This document shows positions 6,777 through 15,209 of a stretch of DNA of 64,000 nt, piece by piece. Source of the stretch: Bog-473 sp963783965. Its GTDB lineage: Bacteria; Actinomycetota; Acidimicrobiia; Acidimicrobiales; RAAP-2. The stretch's first letter is position 1. Every line of letters begins with the position of its first letter. Position numbers and translations under genes: made by a program. Below the pieces are notes generated by a model, which saw only the letters and a list, made by a program, of their open reading frames with translations, was not told the origin of the DNA and ran no database searches. Location of the stretch: positions 372,001 through 436,000 of the forward strand of contig CAWAPQ010000013.1 of NCBI GenBank assembly GCA_963783965.1. Direction: 5' to 3'.

Positions 6777-9227
6777 ATGAAGGTCATGGGGACCGCCGCG
6801 CCTGCCGCTGCCGCCACGACGTCCGTTCCCGACGTCGGCCACACGACCTGGAGCCAGCGCGTCCGCTCGCTGGTCCTCGGCCCGCACGGCGGCGGCACCA
6901 CCCGGCGGCGCGCCTCGGACGCCGTGCGCGTCGGCATCGCCGCCGTGCTGGTGGTCATCTGCGTCCCGCTGGTACAGGCCAACACCGCGGTCGAGATCCA
7001 CGTCACCGAGCTCATCACTCCCCCGCCGACGGGTATGCAGTGGCTGATCACCGCCCTCTGGTTCGTGGGGTCCATCGGCGTCACGGTGGCCCTGGTCCTG
7101 ATCGGCCTGCTCGTGCCCAGACTCACTGCCGTGCGGCAGATGGGTGTCGCCGGGTTGGCTGCGCTCGTCGTCTGTCTCTTGCTGGACGCGCTGTTGGGCC
7201 CCGCCGCCGGTCGCCCGCCCATTCCGGAGTTCTCGGGCTTCGACCCGCGCTTCCCGATCCTGCAGTTGGCCGTCGCCACCGCCGTTGCGTTGGCGGGCTT
7301 GCCCTACCTGAGTCGGCCCATGCACCGCATCGTCATCGGTGCCATCGCGCTCGCCGGGCTCTGTGCGGTCATCGGCTCCTACGGGCTGCCGCTCGGTGTC
7401 ATCGCCGCCGTGATCGTGGGGTGGGGCACCGCGGCCGCCTGCCATCTGGCCATGGGCGCGCCGAACGGGCTCCCGTCCGCCTCGGAGGTGACCGCCGCCG
7501 TGCGAGACCTCCGGGTCGAGGTGGTCGGGCTGAGCTCCATGGAGCGCCAGGAGTGGGGCGTGGCGTCCTTTGCTGGCGCCGATCCTGACGGGCGAACGAT
7601 CGAACTGGCCGTCTACGGGCGTGATGCCGCCGACGCGCAGTGGCTCCGCAAGGTCTGGCGCTTCTGCATCTATCGCGACTCGGGACCGACGCTCATGGTC
7701 AACCGGCTCCAACAGGTGGAGCACGAGGCCTACCTGACCTTTCTGGCCGCCCATGCCGGCGCGCGCGTGCCCGAGATCGTGGCAGCCGGGCGGTGCGGGC
7801 CGGCGCACGACGCCGCTCTGATCACCCAGCTGCCCGAAGGACGCCGGCTCTCCCAGCTGGAGGGAGTGGATGTCAGCGACGGTGAGGTCGACGGCTTCCT
7901 GCGCTCGGTGCTCGTGCTGCGCCGGGCCGGGATCTCGCACGGCGCGCTGAGCCCGGAGACCGTCCTCTCCACGCCCCAGGGCCCGCTGCTGCGCGATTTC
8001 CGGCGCGCCTCGTCGTCGGCGCCTCCCATGCGCACCGACCGTGACCTCGCCGCAGCGGTAGCGACCGCGGCGGTTGTGGTCGGGATCGAGCGCGCCGTGG
8101 CGTCCGCCTGTCGCGTCCTCGACACCGAGACCGTGGAGGCGGTCCTGACGCGCTTGCAGCGCTCCACGCTCGACCCCGAGACCGAGCGCATGGCCCGGTC
8201 ACAGAAGGGCTTCCTCAAGTCGCTGCGCGAGGCGCTGGCATCGGCCGCCGGGGTCGAGGTGCCCAAGCTCGTCGAGGCGAAGCGGATCAGCTGGCCCAAC
8301 CTCTTGATGGTGGTGGGGAGCCTCGTCGGCCTGTGGCTGATCATCGGCGTCCTCACCGAGGCGTCGGGCTCATTGAGCGTCATCCGCGACGCAGCCCTGC
8401 CGTGGGTCGCCGCTGCCTTCGTCCTGGGCCAGCTGCCCGTGGTCACGGGGGCGTGGGCCCTGACCGGCGCGGTGATGGGCCCGCTGCCCTTCGGGCGGTG
8501 CGTCGCCCTGGAGACCTCCAACATGTTCACGTCGTTCGTCGGCGGTGACGCCGCCGTCTTCGGCGTGCGTGTGCGCTTCTTCCAGCGTCAGGGTTTGGAC
8601 GCGCCGGCGGCCATCAGCTCGGGGGCGATCGCCGGCACCGCGAGTTGGGTGGTCAAGGGCGCGCTGTTCCTGATCTGCCTCCCCTTTGCGGTGGGCGACT
8701 TCCACAAGCCGACCTCCGGCGAGAGCGGGAGCCATGAGGACATCGTGTGGATCATCCTGCTCGTCGTCCTGGTCGTTGCCGTCCTCGTGGCCGTGGTGAC
8801 CCTGGTGCCCCGGGTGCGGCGGATGGCGAACGAGAAAGCCCGGCCGCACCTGGTCACCATCTGGAAGGACGTCAAGGCGATCGCGGTGGAGCCCCGCAAG
8901 ATCTTCTATGTCCTGGGCGGGTCCCTGGGCAGCCAGGTCCTCATCGCGTTCTGCCTCGGGGCGTCCCTGCACTCGGTGGGCGAGCACGCCAGCTTCGCCA
9001 CCCTCATTGTGGTGCTGACCCTGGCCGCCATGATCGGTGGCGCCGTTCCGGTCCCGGGCGGCGCCGGCGTCATAGAAGTGGGCCTCATCGCCGGATTGAC
9101 CGCCGCCGGCATCCCGCAGGACCAGGCCGTGGCGGCCGTTTTCATCGAACGATTCTGCACCGCGTACCTGCCGCCGATCTGGGGCTGGGCCACCCTGGTC
9201 TGGATGCGCCGCAGCGACTACATCTGA
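6777..9227 (+). CDS. Lysylphosphatidylglycerol synthase TM (UPF0104, flippase-like) protein with a central kinase-like domain
   Basis: Membrane protein of 816 residues. An N-terminal set of about six helices (roughly 47-230) is followed by a soluble segment (about 240-490) that looks like a degenerate RIO/ABC1-type kinase: LTFLAAHAGARVPEI, HGALSPETVL and LLRDFRRAS stand where catalytic and DFG motifs would be. The C-terminal half (about 505-815) is the LPG-synthase membrane domain with the PVPGGAGVIE signature. Such proteins occur widely in actinobacteria; a lipid-flippase role is inferred, not shown. No aminoacyl-transferase domain is present, so it is not a full MprF. Confidence 0.8.
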   Translation: MKVMGTAAPAAAATTSVPDVGHTTWSQRVRSLVLGPHGGGTTRRRASDAVRVGIAAVLVVICVPLVQANTAVEIHVTELITPPPTGMQWLITALWFVGSIGVTVALVLIGLLVPRLTAVRQMGVAGLAALVVCLLLDALLGPAAGRPPIPEFSGFDPRFPILQLAVATAVALAGLPYLSRPMHRIVIGAIALAGLCAVIGSYGLPLGVIAAVIVGWGTAAACHLAMGAPNGLPSASEVTAAVRDLRVEVVGLSSMERQEWGVASFAGADPDGRTIELAVYGRDAADAQWLRKVWRFCIYRDSGPTLMVNRLQQVEHEAYLTFLAAHAGARVPEIVAAGRCGPAHDAALITQLPEGRRLSQLEGVDVSDGEVDGFLRSVLVLRRAGISHGALSPETVLSTPQGPLLRDFRRASSSAPPMRTDRDLAAAVATAAVVVGIERAVASACRVLDTETVEAVLTRLQRSTLDPETERMARSQKGFLKSLREALASAAGVEVPKLVEAKRISWPNLLMVVGSLVGLWLIIGVLTEASGSLSVIRDAALPWVAAAFVLGQLPVVTGAWALTGAVMGPLPFGRCVALETSNMFTSFVGGDAAVFGVRVRFFQRQGLDAPAAISSGAIAGTASWVVKGALFLICLPFAVGDFHKPTSGESGSHEDIVWIILLVVLVVAVLVAVVTLVPRVRRMANEKARPHLVTIWKDVKAIAVEPRKIFYVLGGSLGSQVLIAFCLGASLHSVGEHASFATLIVVLTLAAMIGGAVPVPGGAGVIEVGLIAGLTAAGIPQDQAVAAVFIERFCTAYLPPIWGWATLVWMRRSDYI

Positions 9228-9419
9228 GTCGGCAACTGCGCGTGAACTGATTCACAAGCTCCGAAGCGGCCACGCGCCGGCATCTGTTGCATTTTCATAG
9301 TGCTCCGGTGTCGAACGCTGTAACGTCCAGGGAATGCCGGGGGGCTGGGTTGGCATGACGGATCACTGGACGCGCGTGACGGGCGCACGCACCGACCCCC
9401 ACACCGGATAGGCAGCCCG

Positions 9420-10283
9420 GTGGCCGCGGTCACCGAGTCCCCGGCAACCCCCTCCGAGCAGGAGGGCGCGCCCGGAGACGCGGCACCGCTGCTGGTCGTC
9501 AACGAAGTCACCGTCGGATTCGGCGGCCTGCTGGCGCTCGACGACGTCTCCATGGCAGTCGGTCACGGTGAGGTTGTCGGGGTCATCGGACCGAACGGCG
9601 CCGGCAAGACGACCCTCTTCAACGTCATCAGCGGATTCGTGCACCCGAGCTCGGGGACGGTCGCCTACCGCGGCAGCGTCCTGCGCCGGCACCATCCTCA
9701 TGACCTGGCGAAGCTCGGCATCGCCCGCACCCTGCAGGGCGTCGGCCTCTGTCCTGGTCTGACCGTGCACGAGAACGTGATGCTCGGCGCGGAACCGAGA
9801 CTGCACGCTGACCTCGGGTCCGCGTTCCTGGGCATCTGGCGCTCCAGCCGGGAGGAGCGCACCGTGACGGCGCGGGCGATGGCGATCCTCGACGAGCTCG
9901 GCGCGGCCGATTACGCCCGCCGGATGCCCGCCGCGCTCCCCTATGCCATACAGAAGCGCACCGCGCTGGCCCGCGCACTCATGGCGGAACCGCAGCTGCT
10001 GCTCCTCGACGAGCCGGCGAGCGGGCTTTCGGAGGGCGAAATGGACGCGTTGGGATCGATGGTCCGCGGGCTGACCGAGCGCATGTCCGTGCTCCTCGTG
10101 GAGCATCACATGGACCTGGTGATGTCGGTGTGTGACCGTCTCGTCGTCCTCAACTTCGGCCAGGTGATCGCGGAAGGCACGCCTGCGGTCATCCGCTCCG
10201 ACGCCGACGTGGCGACCGCCTACCTGGGCGACCCCGTCCATGAGAGCGCACCGCCCGGGCTACACGAGACCGACGATGCTTGA
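9420..10283 (+). CDS. livG: Branched-chain amino acid-type ABC transporter ATP-binding protein (LivG-like)
   Basis: ATPase of 287 residues for a HAAT-family importer. Walker A is GPNGAGKTT, Walker B is LLLLDEPASGL, and EHHMDLVMSVCD is the LivG-type H-loop. The signature region is LPYAIQKRTALARAL instead of LSGGQ, the degenerate form usual in LivG. It starts at GTG 9420 with no clear ribosome-binding site, after a 192-base gap in which I see no gene. It heads a livG-livF-livH-livM-binding protein operon and overlaps livF by eight bases. Confidence 0.88.
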   Translation: MAAVTESPATPSEQEGAPGDAAPLLVVNEVTVGFGGLLALDDVSMAVGHGEVVGVIGPNGAGKTTLFNVISGFVHPSSGTVAYRGSVLRRHHPHDLAKLGIARTLQGVGLCPGLTVHENVMLGAEPRLHADLGSAFLGIWRSSREERTVTARAMAILDELGAADYARRMPAALPYAIQKRTALARALMAEPQLLLLDEPASGLSEGEMDALGSMVRGLTERMSVLLVEHHMDLVMSVCDRLVVLNFGQVIAEGTPAVIRSDADVATAYLGDPVHESAPPGLHETDDA

Positions 10284-10983
10284 GGTCCGCGACCTCAGCG
10301 TGTCCTACGGCGCGGTGCGGGCACTGCGCTCGGTCTCCTTCGAGGCGGAGGCGGGTGCGGTCACCGCCGTCCTGGGGGCCAACGGCGCCGGGAAGACCAC
10401 CCTCCTGCGGACCATCTCTGGACTGGTCAAGCCACTCGACGGCTCCGTGCGGTTCGACGGCGACCCGCTGTTGGGGCGCCACGTGGAGTCCATCGCGCGG
10501 CTGGGGGTGGCTCACGTACCCGAGGGTCGGGGGGTGATCGAGGAGCTCACGGTCGAGGAGAATCTCCGGCTGGCCACCCTCTGGAGCCTGCACAAGAAAG
10601 AACGCCAGGGTGCCATCGCGGAGATCCTCGAGCTCTTCCCCCGCCTACAGCCGTTCCGGCGCCGGCATGCGTCCACTCTCTCGGGGGGCGAGCGCCAGAT
10701 GCTCGTGCTGGGCCGGGCCCTCATCTCCCGGCCCCGCCTGCTCCTGCTCGACGAGCCGAGCCTCGGGCTCGCTCCGCTGGTGACCGCGCAGCTGATGGCG
10801 CTGCTGCGGGAGCAGACCGAGAGCAAGGACATCACCGTGGTGCTGGTCGAGCAGAACGCCCGCAGCGCGCTGTCGGTGTCGCACCACGCCGTCATCCTCA
10901 ACCTCGGCCAGGTGGTCGTCTCCGACGACGCCGCCGCTGTGGCCGCCGACGACGCACTCCGTCACCACTATCTGGGGTTCTAG
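10276..10983 (+). CDS. livF: Branched-chain amino acid-type ABC transporter ATP-binding protein (LivF-like)
   Basis: ATPase of 235 residues. Walker A is GANGAGKTT, the signature is LSGGERQM and Walker B is LLLLDEPSLGLAP, the usual LivF ending, followed by VLVEQNARSAL. HVPEGRGV is a strong LivF marker. I chose ATG 10276, which gives the normal LivF start (MLEVRDLSVSYG). An in-frame ATG at 10240 would add 12 residues inside livG. It should pair with LivG to power the LivHM permease. Confidence 0.9.
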   Translation: MLEVRDLSVSYGAVRALRSVSFEAEAGAVTAVLGANGAGKTTLLRTISGLVKPLDGSVRFDGDPLLGRHVESIARLGVAHVPEGRGVIEELTVEENLRLATLWSLHKKERQGAIAEILELFPRLQPFRRRHASTLSGGERQMLVLGRALISRPRLLLLDEPSLGLAPLVTAQLMALLREQTESKDITVVLVEQNARSALSVSHHAVILNLGQVVVSDDAAAVAADDALRHHYLGF

Positions 10984-10987
10984 CGCC

Positions 10988-11866
10988 GTGAGCCTGTTCC
11001 TCGACTACACGCTCGACGGCATCGCCAACGGCATGGTCTACGCCACGCTGGCGCTCGCTCTGGTTCTCATCTACCGGGCGACGCGGATCATCAACTTCGC
11101 CCAGGGGGCGGCGGGCATGCTCACCACGTTCATTGCGTTCAGCCTGCTGTCGCGCGGCCTCGGGTACTGGTGGGCCTTCGTGTTGGTGCTCATCATCGGA
11201 TTCGCCCTCGGGGCGGTGACCGAACGCGTGCTGATCCGCCCGCTCCACGGCAAGTCCGAGCTGAATCCCGTCATCGTGACCATCGGGTTGCTGGTTGTCT
11301 TCGAGGGGCTGGCGGGAGCGATCTACGGCAACGCGAGCCGCGGCTTCCCGGCCGCCTTCTCCCAGCGCGGCTTGAAGGTGGGCGGGACCACCATCGCCTT
11401 CTCCCACTTCGACCTCTTCATCCTCATCGCCGTCCTCGCGCTCATGGCCGGGACCCTGGTCCTGTTCCGCTACACGGCGCTGGGCCTCCGCATGCGGGCA
11501 TCGGCCTTCCACCGCGAGATCGCGCGGCTCCTCGGGGTGCGCGTCGGCATTCTGCTGACCCTCGGGTGGGGCCTGGCGGGCATCGCCGGCTCCCTGGCCG
11601 GCCTGCTGGTGGCGCCGACGAGCGCGTTCGGGCCGTACTACATGGACCTGATCCTCGTGTACGGCTTCACGGCCGCCGTCATCGGCGGCCTCGAGAGCCC
11701 CGTGGGCGCGCTGGTCGGCGGGCTCATTTCGGGGTTGTGCATCTCGTACGTCGGAGGGTACCTCGGTTCGGGCCTCGAGCCGCTCGGCGCGCTGGCCCTT
11801 CTCATGGTCGCGCTGATGGCCCGGCCCGAGGGCATCTTCGCCCGGCCTGCGGCGCGGAGGGTCTGA
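10988..11866 (+). CDS. livH: Branched-chain amino acid-type ABC transporter permease (LivH-like)
   Basis: Integral membrane permease of 292 residues with about eight hydrophobic helices. It has the family start (LDGIANGMVYATLALALVLIY) and the IINFAQGAAGML turn that marks LivH, and GLRMRASAFHREIARLLGV as the cytoplasmic coupling loop. It starts with GTG at 10988, four bases after the livF stop, and is followed at one base by livM. It forms the membrane channel with LivM. The transported compound is not predictable. Confidence 0.9.
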   Translation: MSLFLDYTLDGIANGMVYATLALALVLIYRATRIINFAQGAAGMLTTFIAFSLLSRGLGYWWAFVLVLIIGFALGAVTERVLIRPLHGKSELNPVIVTIGLLVVFEGLAGAIYGNASRGFPAAFSQRGLKVGGTTIAFSHFDLFILIAVLALMAGTLVLFRYTALGLRMRASAFHREIARLLGVRVGILLTLGWGLAGIAGSLAGLLVAPTSAFGPYYMDLILVYGFTAAVIGGLESPVGALVGGLISGLCISYVGGYLGSGLEPLGALALLMVALMARPEGIFARPAARRV

Positions 11867-11867
11867 C

Positions 11868-12980
11868 GTGGCCACTGTCGACCGCGTCCGCGCGCTGCGC
11901 CTGCCCCGTCAACCGCTGCTCCGCCACCTCCCCGTCGCGCTCGTCGCCGGCGTCGTGCTCTACGAGGTCACGCTGCGCCTGAACTCGTACAACGACTATC
12001 AGGTCGGGGAGATCGCCTCGTACGTTGTCGCGCTGGTCGGACTGAGCCTGCTGACGGGCAGCAACGGACAGATCTCCCTCGGCCACGGCGCGTTCATGGC
12101 GGTGGGCGCCTACACCATGGCCCTGCTGATGAACCACACCCAGGGGAACTTCATCCTCGAGCTGGCCGCCGCGACGGCCGTGGCTGCGGCAGCCGGTCTG
12201 GTGATCGGCCTGCCCGCCACTCGGCTGAAGGGCCCGTACCTGGCGGGCATGACGCTGCTGTTCGCTCTGGCCGTCCCGTCCATCGCCGACAAGTGGCCGA
12301 ACACGTTCGGGGGTGACCAGGGACTGACGACGACCGTCCCGACGGCACCGGGCTCGCTGACCGCCGAGCAATGGCTGGCCCAGATTCAGATCCTCGGGGC
12401 ACTGATCGTGATGGTCCTGCTGGCCAACTTGATGTGGAGCCGCTACGGCCGGGCCTTCCGGGCCGTGCGCGACGACGAGATCGCGGCCTCGCTGACGGGG
12501 ATCCACATTGTGCGCACGAAGGTGATGGCCTTCACGATCAGCGCGGGGTGTGCCGGCCTCGGTGGGGCGCTGCTCGGCCTCTCGACAGGCGTGGTGAACA
12601 CCGGAGAGTTCCCGCTCACCCTGTCGATCCAGCTGCTGGCGGCCATGGTGCTCGGCGGCACGGGGACGTTGATCGGCATGGTCTGGGGCGGGATCCTGCT
12701 GGTCTATCTGCCCCAGTGGTCGACCTCGCTCTCCAACGGCTTCAACCTGGGCAGCGGGGCGAACGCCTACCTCGCCACGATCATCTTCGGCGTGGTGCTG
12801 ATTGTGGCGATGCTGGTGGCGCCCAACGGGATTCAAGGCGGGCTGCGCTGGCTGTGGGGCCATCGACCGCGGCCGGGTGGCTCCGTTCCCGCCGTACCCA
12901 GCGAGATCTCGACAGCGGACAAGAGCAACGCAACAGAAAGGAACAGGAGGAGCGATGCAAAGACGAGCGTGGAAGCCTAA
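11868..12980 (+). CDS. livM: Branched-chain amino acid-type ABC transporter permease (LivM-like)
   Basis: Permease of 370 residues. It has the LivM marker GLSLLTGSNGQISLGHGAFMAVGAY split over two helices, GRAFRAVRDDEIAASLTGI as the coupling loop and MVLGGTGTLIGMVWGG near the end. A charged tail of about 40 residues follows the last helix and overlaps the start of the binding-protein gene by 26 bases. The ribosome-binding site of that gene (AGGAGG, 12945-12950) lies within livM. It starts with GTG at 11868. Confidence 0.9.
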   Translation: MATVDRVRALRLPRQPLLRHLPVALVAGVVLYEVTLRLNSYNDYQVGEIASYVVALVGLSLLTGSNGQISLGHGAFMAVGAYTMALLMNHTQGNFILELAAATAVAAAAGLVIGLPATRLKGPYLAGMTLLFALAVPSIADKWPNTFGGDQGLTTTVPTAPGSLTAEQWLAQIQILGALIVMVLLANLMWSRYGRAFRAVRDDEIAASLTGIHIVRTKVMAFTISAGCAGLGGALLGLSTGVVNTGEFPLTLSIQLLAAMVLGGTGTLIGMVWGGILLVYLPQWSTSLSNGFNLGSGANAYLATIIFGVVLIVAMLVAPNGIQGGLRWLWGHRPRPGGSVPAVPSEISTADKSNATERNRRSDAKTSVEA

Positions 12981-14350
12981 GGGGTGGGCCCTGTGGGCCC
13001 GCGCCCTTGTTGCCGGTTGCCTCGGGCTGATGCTCGGGGTCACGCTGCTGCCGGCGACCGCGGGCGCAGAGAGCACACCCGGCGTGACGTCGACGTCCAT
13101 CACCATCGGTGCGACGGTCCCCCTGACCGGCCCTGCCGCGCCGGGCTACGACGAGATCGCCCCCGCCATGAACGCGCTGTTCAGCTGGGTCAACGCGCAT
13201 GGTGGCGTCGACGGCCGCAAGATCCACTACACGTACCTCGACGACGGCTACAACCCGGCCAACACCGCCACGCTGACCCGCAAGCTCGTGCTGCAGGACA
13301 ACATCTTCGCCGACGTCGGGTCGCTCGGAACGCCGACTCAGTCGGCGGTGCAGGGCTTCCTGAACGCCCAGAAGGTGCCGCAGCTCTTCATCGAATCGGG
13401 CTGCAACTGCTGGAGTAACTCGAAGTTCCCCTACAGCCTCGGTTGGCAGCCCCCCTACACCGTGGACGGAAAGATCCTCGGGGCCTACATCAAGGCGAAT
13501 TTCGCCGGAAAGAAGATCGGCTACCTGTCCCAGGACGACGAGTTCGGACAGGACGTCGTGAAGGGCCTCGACATGGAGATCCCCTCCTCAGACGTGGTCT
13601 CGCGACAGACCTACGACGCGGCGACGCTGGCCGGTCCGCTGTCCAACCAGATGGCGGCGCTGAAGGCGGCGGGTGCCCAGGTGGTCGTGCTGGCCACCAT
13701 CCCGGCCGCCACGGCGCTGGCGATGCTCCCCGCCGCGGTCATCGGCTACGCCCCGCAGTACGTGGTGGACAACGTCGGTGCCGACGCGCCGACGGTGGGG
13801 CCGCTGCTCGCCTCGTTCACCCAGAAGGGCGGTGGAACGGCCGCCCAGGCGCAGGCGGCCGGAGGCCTGCTCAACGGGGTCATCACCGATGCGTACTTCG
13901 CCCCCGAGTCCGACACGTCCAACTCGTGGGTGCAGACGGAGAAGAAGATCCTGCAGCAGTACGCACCCTCGCTCTACGCCAAGTCGGGGCTGGACGGGAA
14001 CACCCAGTACGGCATCGCGCTCGGCCTATACCTTCGTCCAGGCGCTGCAGAAGGCCGGGAAGAATCTCACCCGCCAGAGCCTCCTCGATGCCATCAACAA
14101 GGACGGGAAGAGCTTCGTGACCCCGGGGTTCGTTCCGCTCTCGTACTCGAGCTCGGTGCACTTCGGGTTCGAGGGCGAAGAGGTCGTCAAGTTGGAGAGC
14201 TCGGCCCCTCCCGCCGTCACACCGACCGGCACGTGGATCGGCAGCGTCGCCGTCACTCCGGTTGAGCAGACGAGTCCCGGTGCCGGCCCGATCCACAAGT
14301 ACACCGGTCCCACCTCGGTCCCGCCCAAGAATCTGGCCGCCACCGGCTGA
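12955..14350 (+). CDS. ABC transporter substrate-binding protein (HAAT/Peripla_BP_6), frameshifted as read
   Basis: Secreted binding protein for the upstream livGFHM set. It has a basic start, a hydrophobic stretch and an Ala-rich cleavage region (TAGAES), then SITIGATVPLTGPAAPG and a type I periplasmic fold. ATG 12955 follows a strong AGGAGG by four bases. The frame breaks after CTC at 14020-14022. Skipping one G (14023) restores a sensible tail (AYTFVQALQKAGKNLTRQSL) that runs to the TGA at 14348-14350. As given, the first frame would end at 14265 with a wrong tail. No slippery heptamer is seen, so this is either a sequencing error or a recent mutation. Confidence 0.8.
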
Positions 14351-14363
14351 CCGCCCGGCGTCT

Positions 14364-14395
14364 CCGGCGGCGGAGGGTCACCCCTCCGTCGCCGG
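14364..14395. terminator. Hairpin terminator between convergent genes
   Basis: A 14-base stem (14364-14377 with 14382-14395, one mismatch) closes a four-base TCAC loop. It lies just after the binding-protein stop and before the end of the convergent gene at 14430. There is no T tract, as is common for high-GC actinobacterial terminators, so it could serve both strands. Confidence 0.5.
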
Positions 14396-14429
14396 CGCGC
14401 CCACGGCGAGGACGGGCGCACGCGAACGG

Positions 14430-15128
14430 TCAGCTGGTCCAGCCGTCCGTGGCGGGACTCGTCGTGGCCGTCCCCGTCCCACCCCCCGTCGCGGTGATCC
14501 CGGTCAACGACGGCATGGAGAAATAGGTGTTGGCGCACGCCAGCGGTGCCGACAGGCTCATGAGGGCGGCATCGCTCAACGTGACGATCAGGGGGTTGTT
14601 GGCCTTGCCACTCGCGGCCACCGTGAGTGGAGTCGTGAGGGTGTGGCTGCTGCCGCTCGTGGCCGTCGAGAAGTTCCAGGTGACGTCGCTCGGGGAGGTG
14701 GAGAGACAGCCCGCTTGCGTCGTCGTCAACGCGCTCGATGTGTACCCCGTGGCGTACGTCGTGTTCGTCGGCAGCTGCACGGCCGTGATGGTGACCGGGT
14801 ACGGGTTGGCGTTGGCGATGCTCACCACGACGTCGCCGCTGTCGCCGGGGTCGAGCAGGTCACCTGCGGCCGGACTCGACATCGCCGTGATGGTCACCTT
14901 CGAGATGGTGGCCGACTGGGCCTCACCCGAGGAGTTGCTCGTCAGGCCAACGACCCAGTTGGTCGCGGCGTAGGCGGCCGCCCCCGCCAGCACCATGCCG
15001 AGCGTGATGGAAGCCGCCTTGAACACCCACTGGAACCGCCACGCCTTCGCATGCTGCGCCACCGCTTCCCCGCCCCGTCCGTCTCGCCCTCGTGCTGCCT
15101 CTGACCCAAACAAGCGTTTCAGAAACAA
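14430..15128 (-). CDS. Membrane-anchored or secreted protein of unknown function
   Basis: Protein of up to 232 residues that I do not recognise. A basic N-terminus is followed by one hydrophobic helix (about 36-57, FKAASITLGMVLAGAAAYAA), then a Thr/Ser-rich, beta-rich extracellular part. That part carries VVVSIANANPYPVTITAV, a pattern resembling Ig-like or DUF11-type domains, and two Cys (in AGCLS and LACAN) that could form a disulfide. The frame opens at a TTG (15126-15128) without a clear ribosome-binding site, so the exact start is uncertain. It may be a surface protein. It stands alone between converging and same-strand neighbours. Confidence 0.6.
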   Translation of the reverse strand: MFLKRLFGSEAARGRDGRGGEAVAQHAKAWRFQWVFKAASITLGMVLAGAAAYAATNWVVGLTSNSSGEAQSATISKVTITAMSSPAAGDLLDPGDSGDVVVSIANANPYPVTITAVQLPTNTTYATGYTSSALTTTQAGCLSTSPSDVTWNFSTATSGSSHTLTTPLTVAASGKANNPLIVTLSDAALMSLSAPLACANTYFSMPSLTGITATGGGTGTATTSPATDGWTS

Positions 15129-15209
15129 CCCTGGGATGGGACTGAGATACGCGCAACCCTGGTTGTGTCACCCGAGGCCGACGGCGCCCGGAGGGCGAGA
15201 GAAGCGGCG

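Noticed and set aside
14008..14040. Programmed ribosomal frameshifting in the binding-protein gene
   Set aside because: There is no slippery heptamer or downstream pseudoknot visible, and this family is not known for recoding; an indel is simpler.
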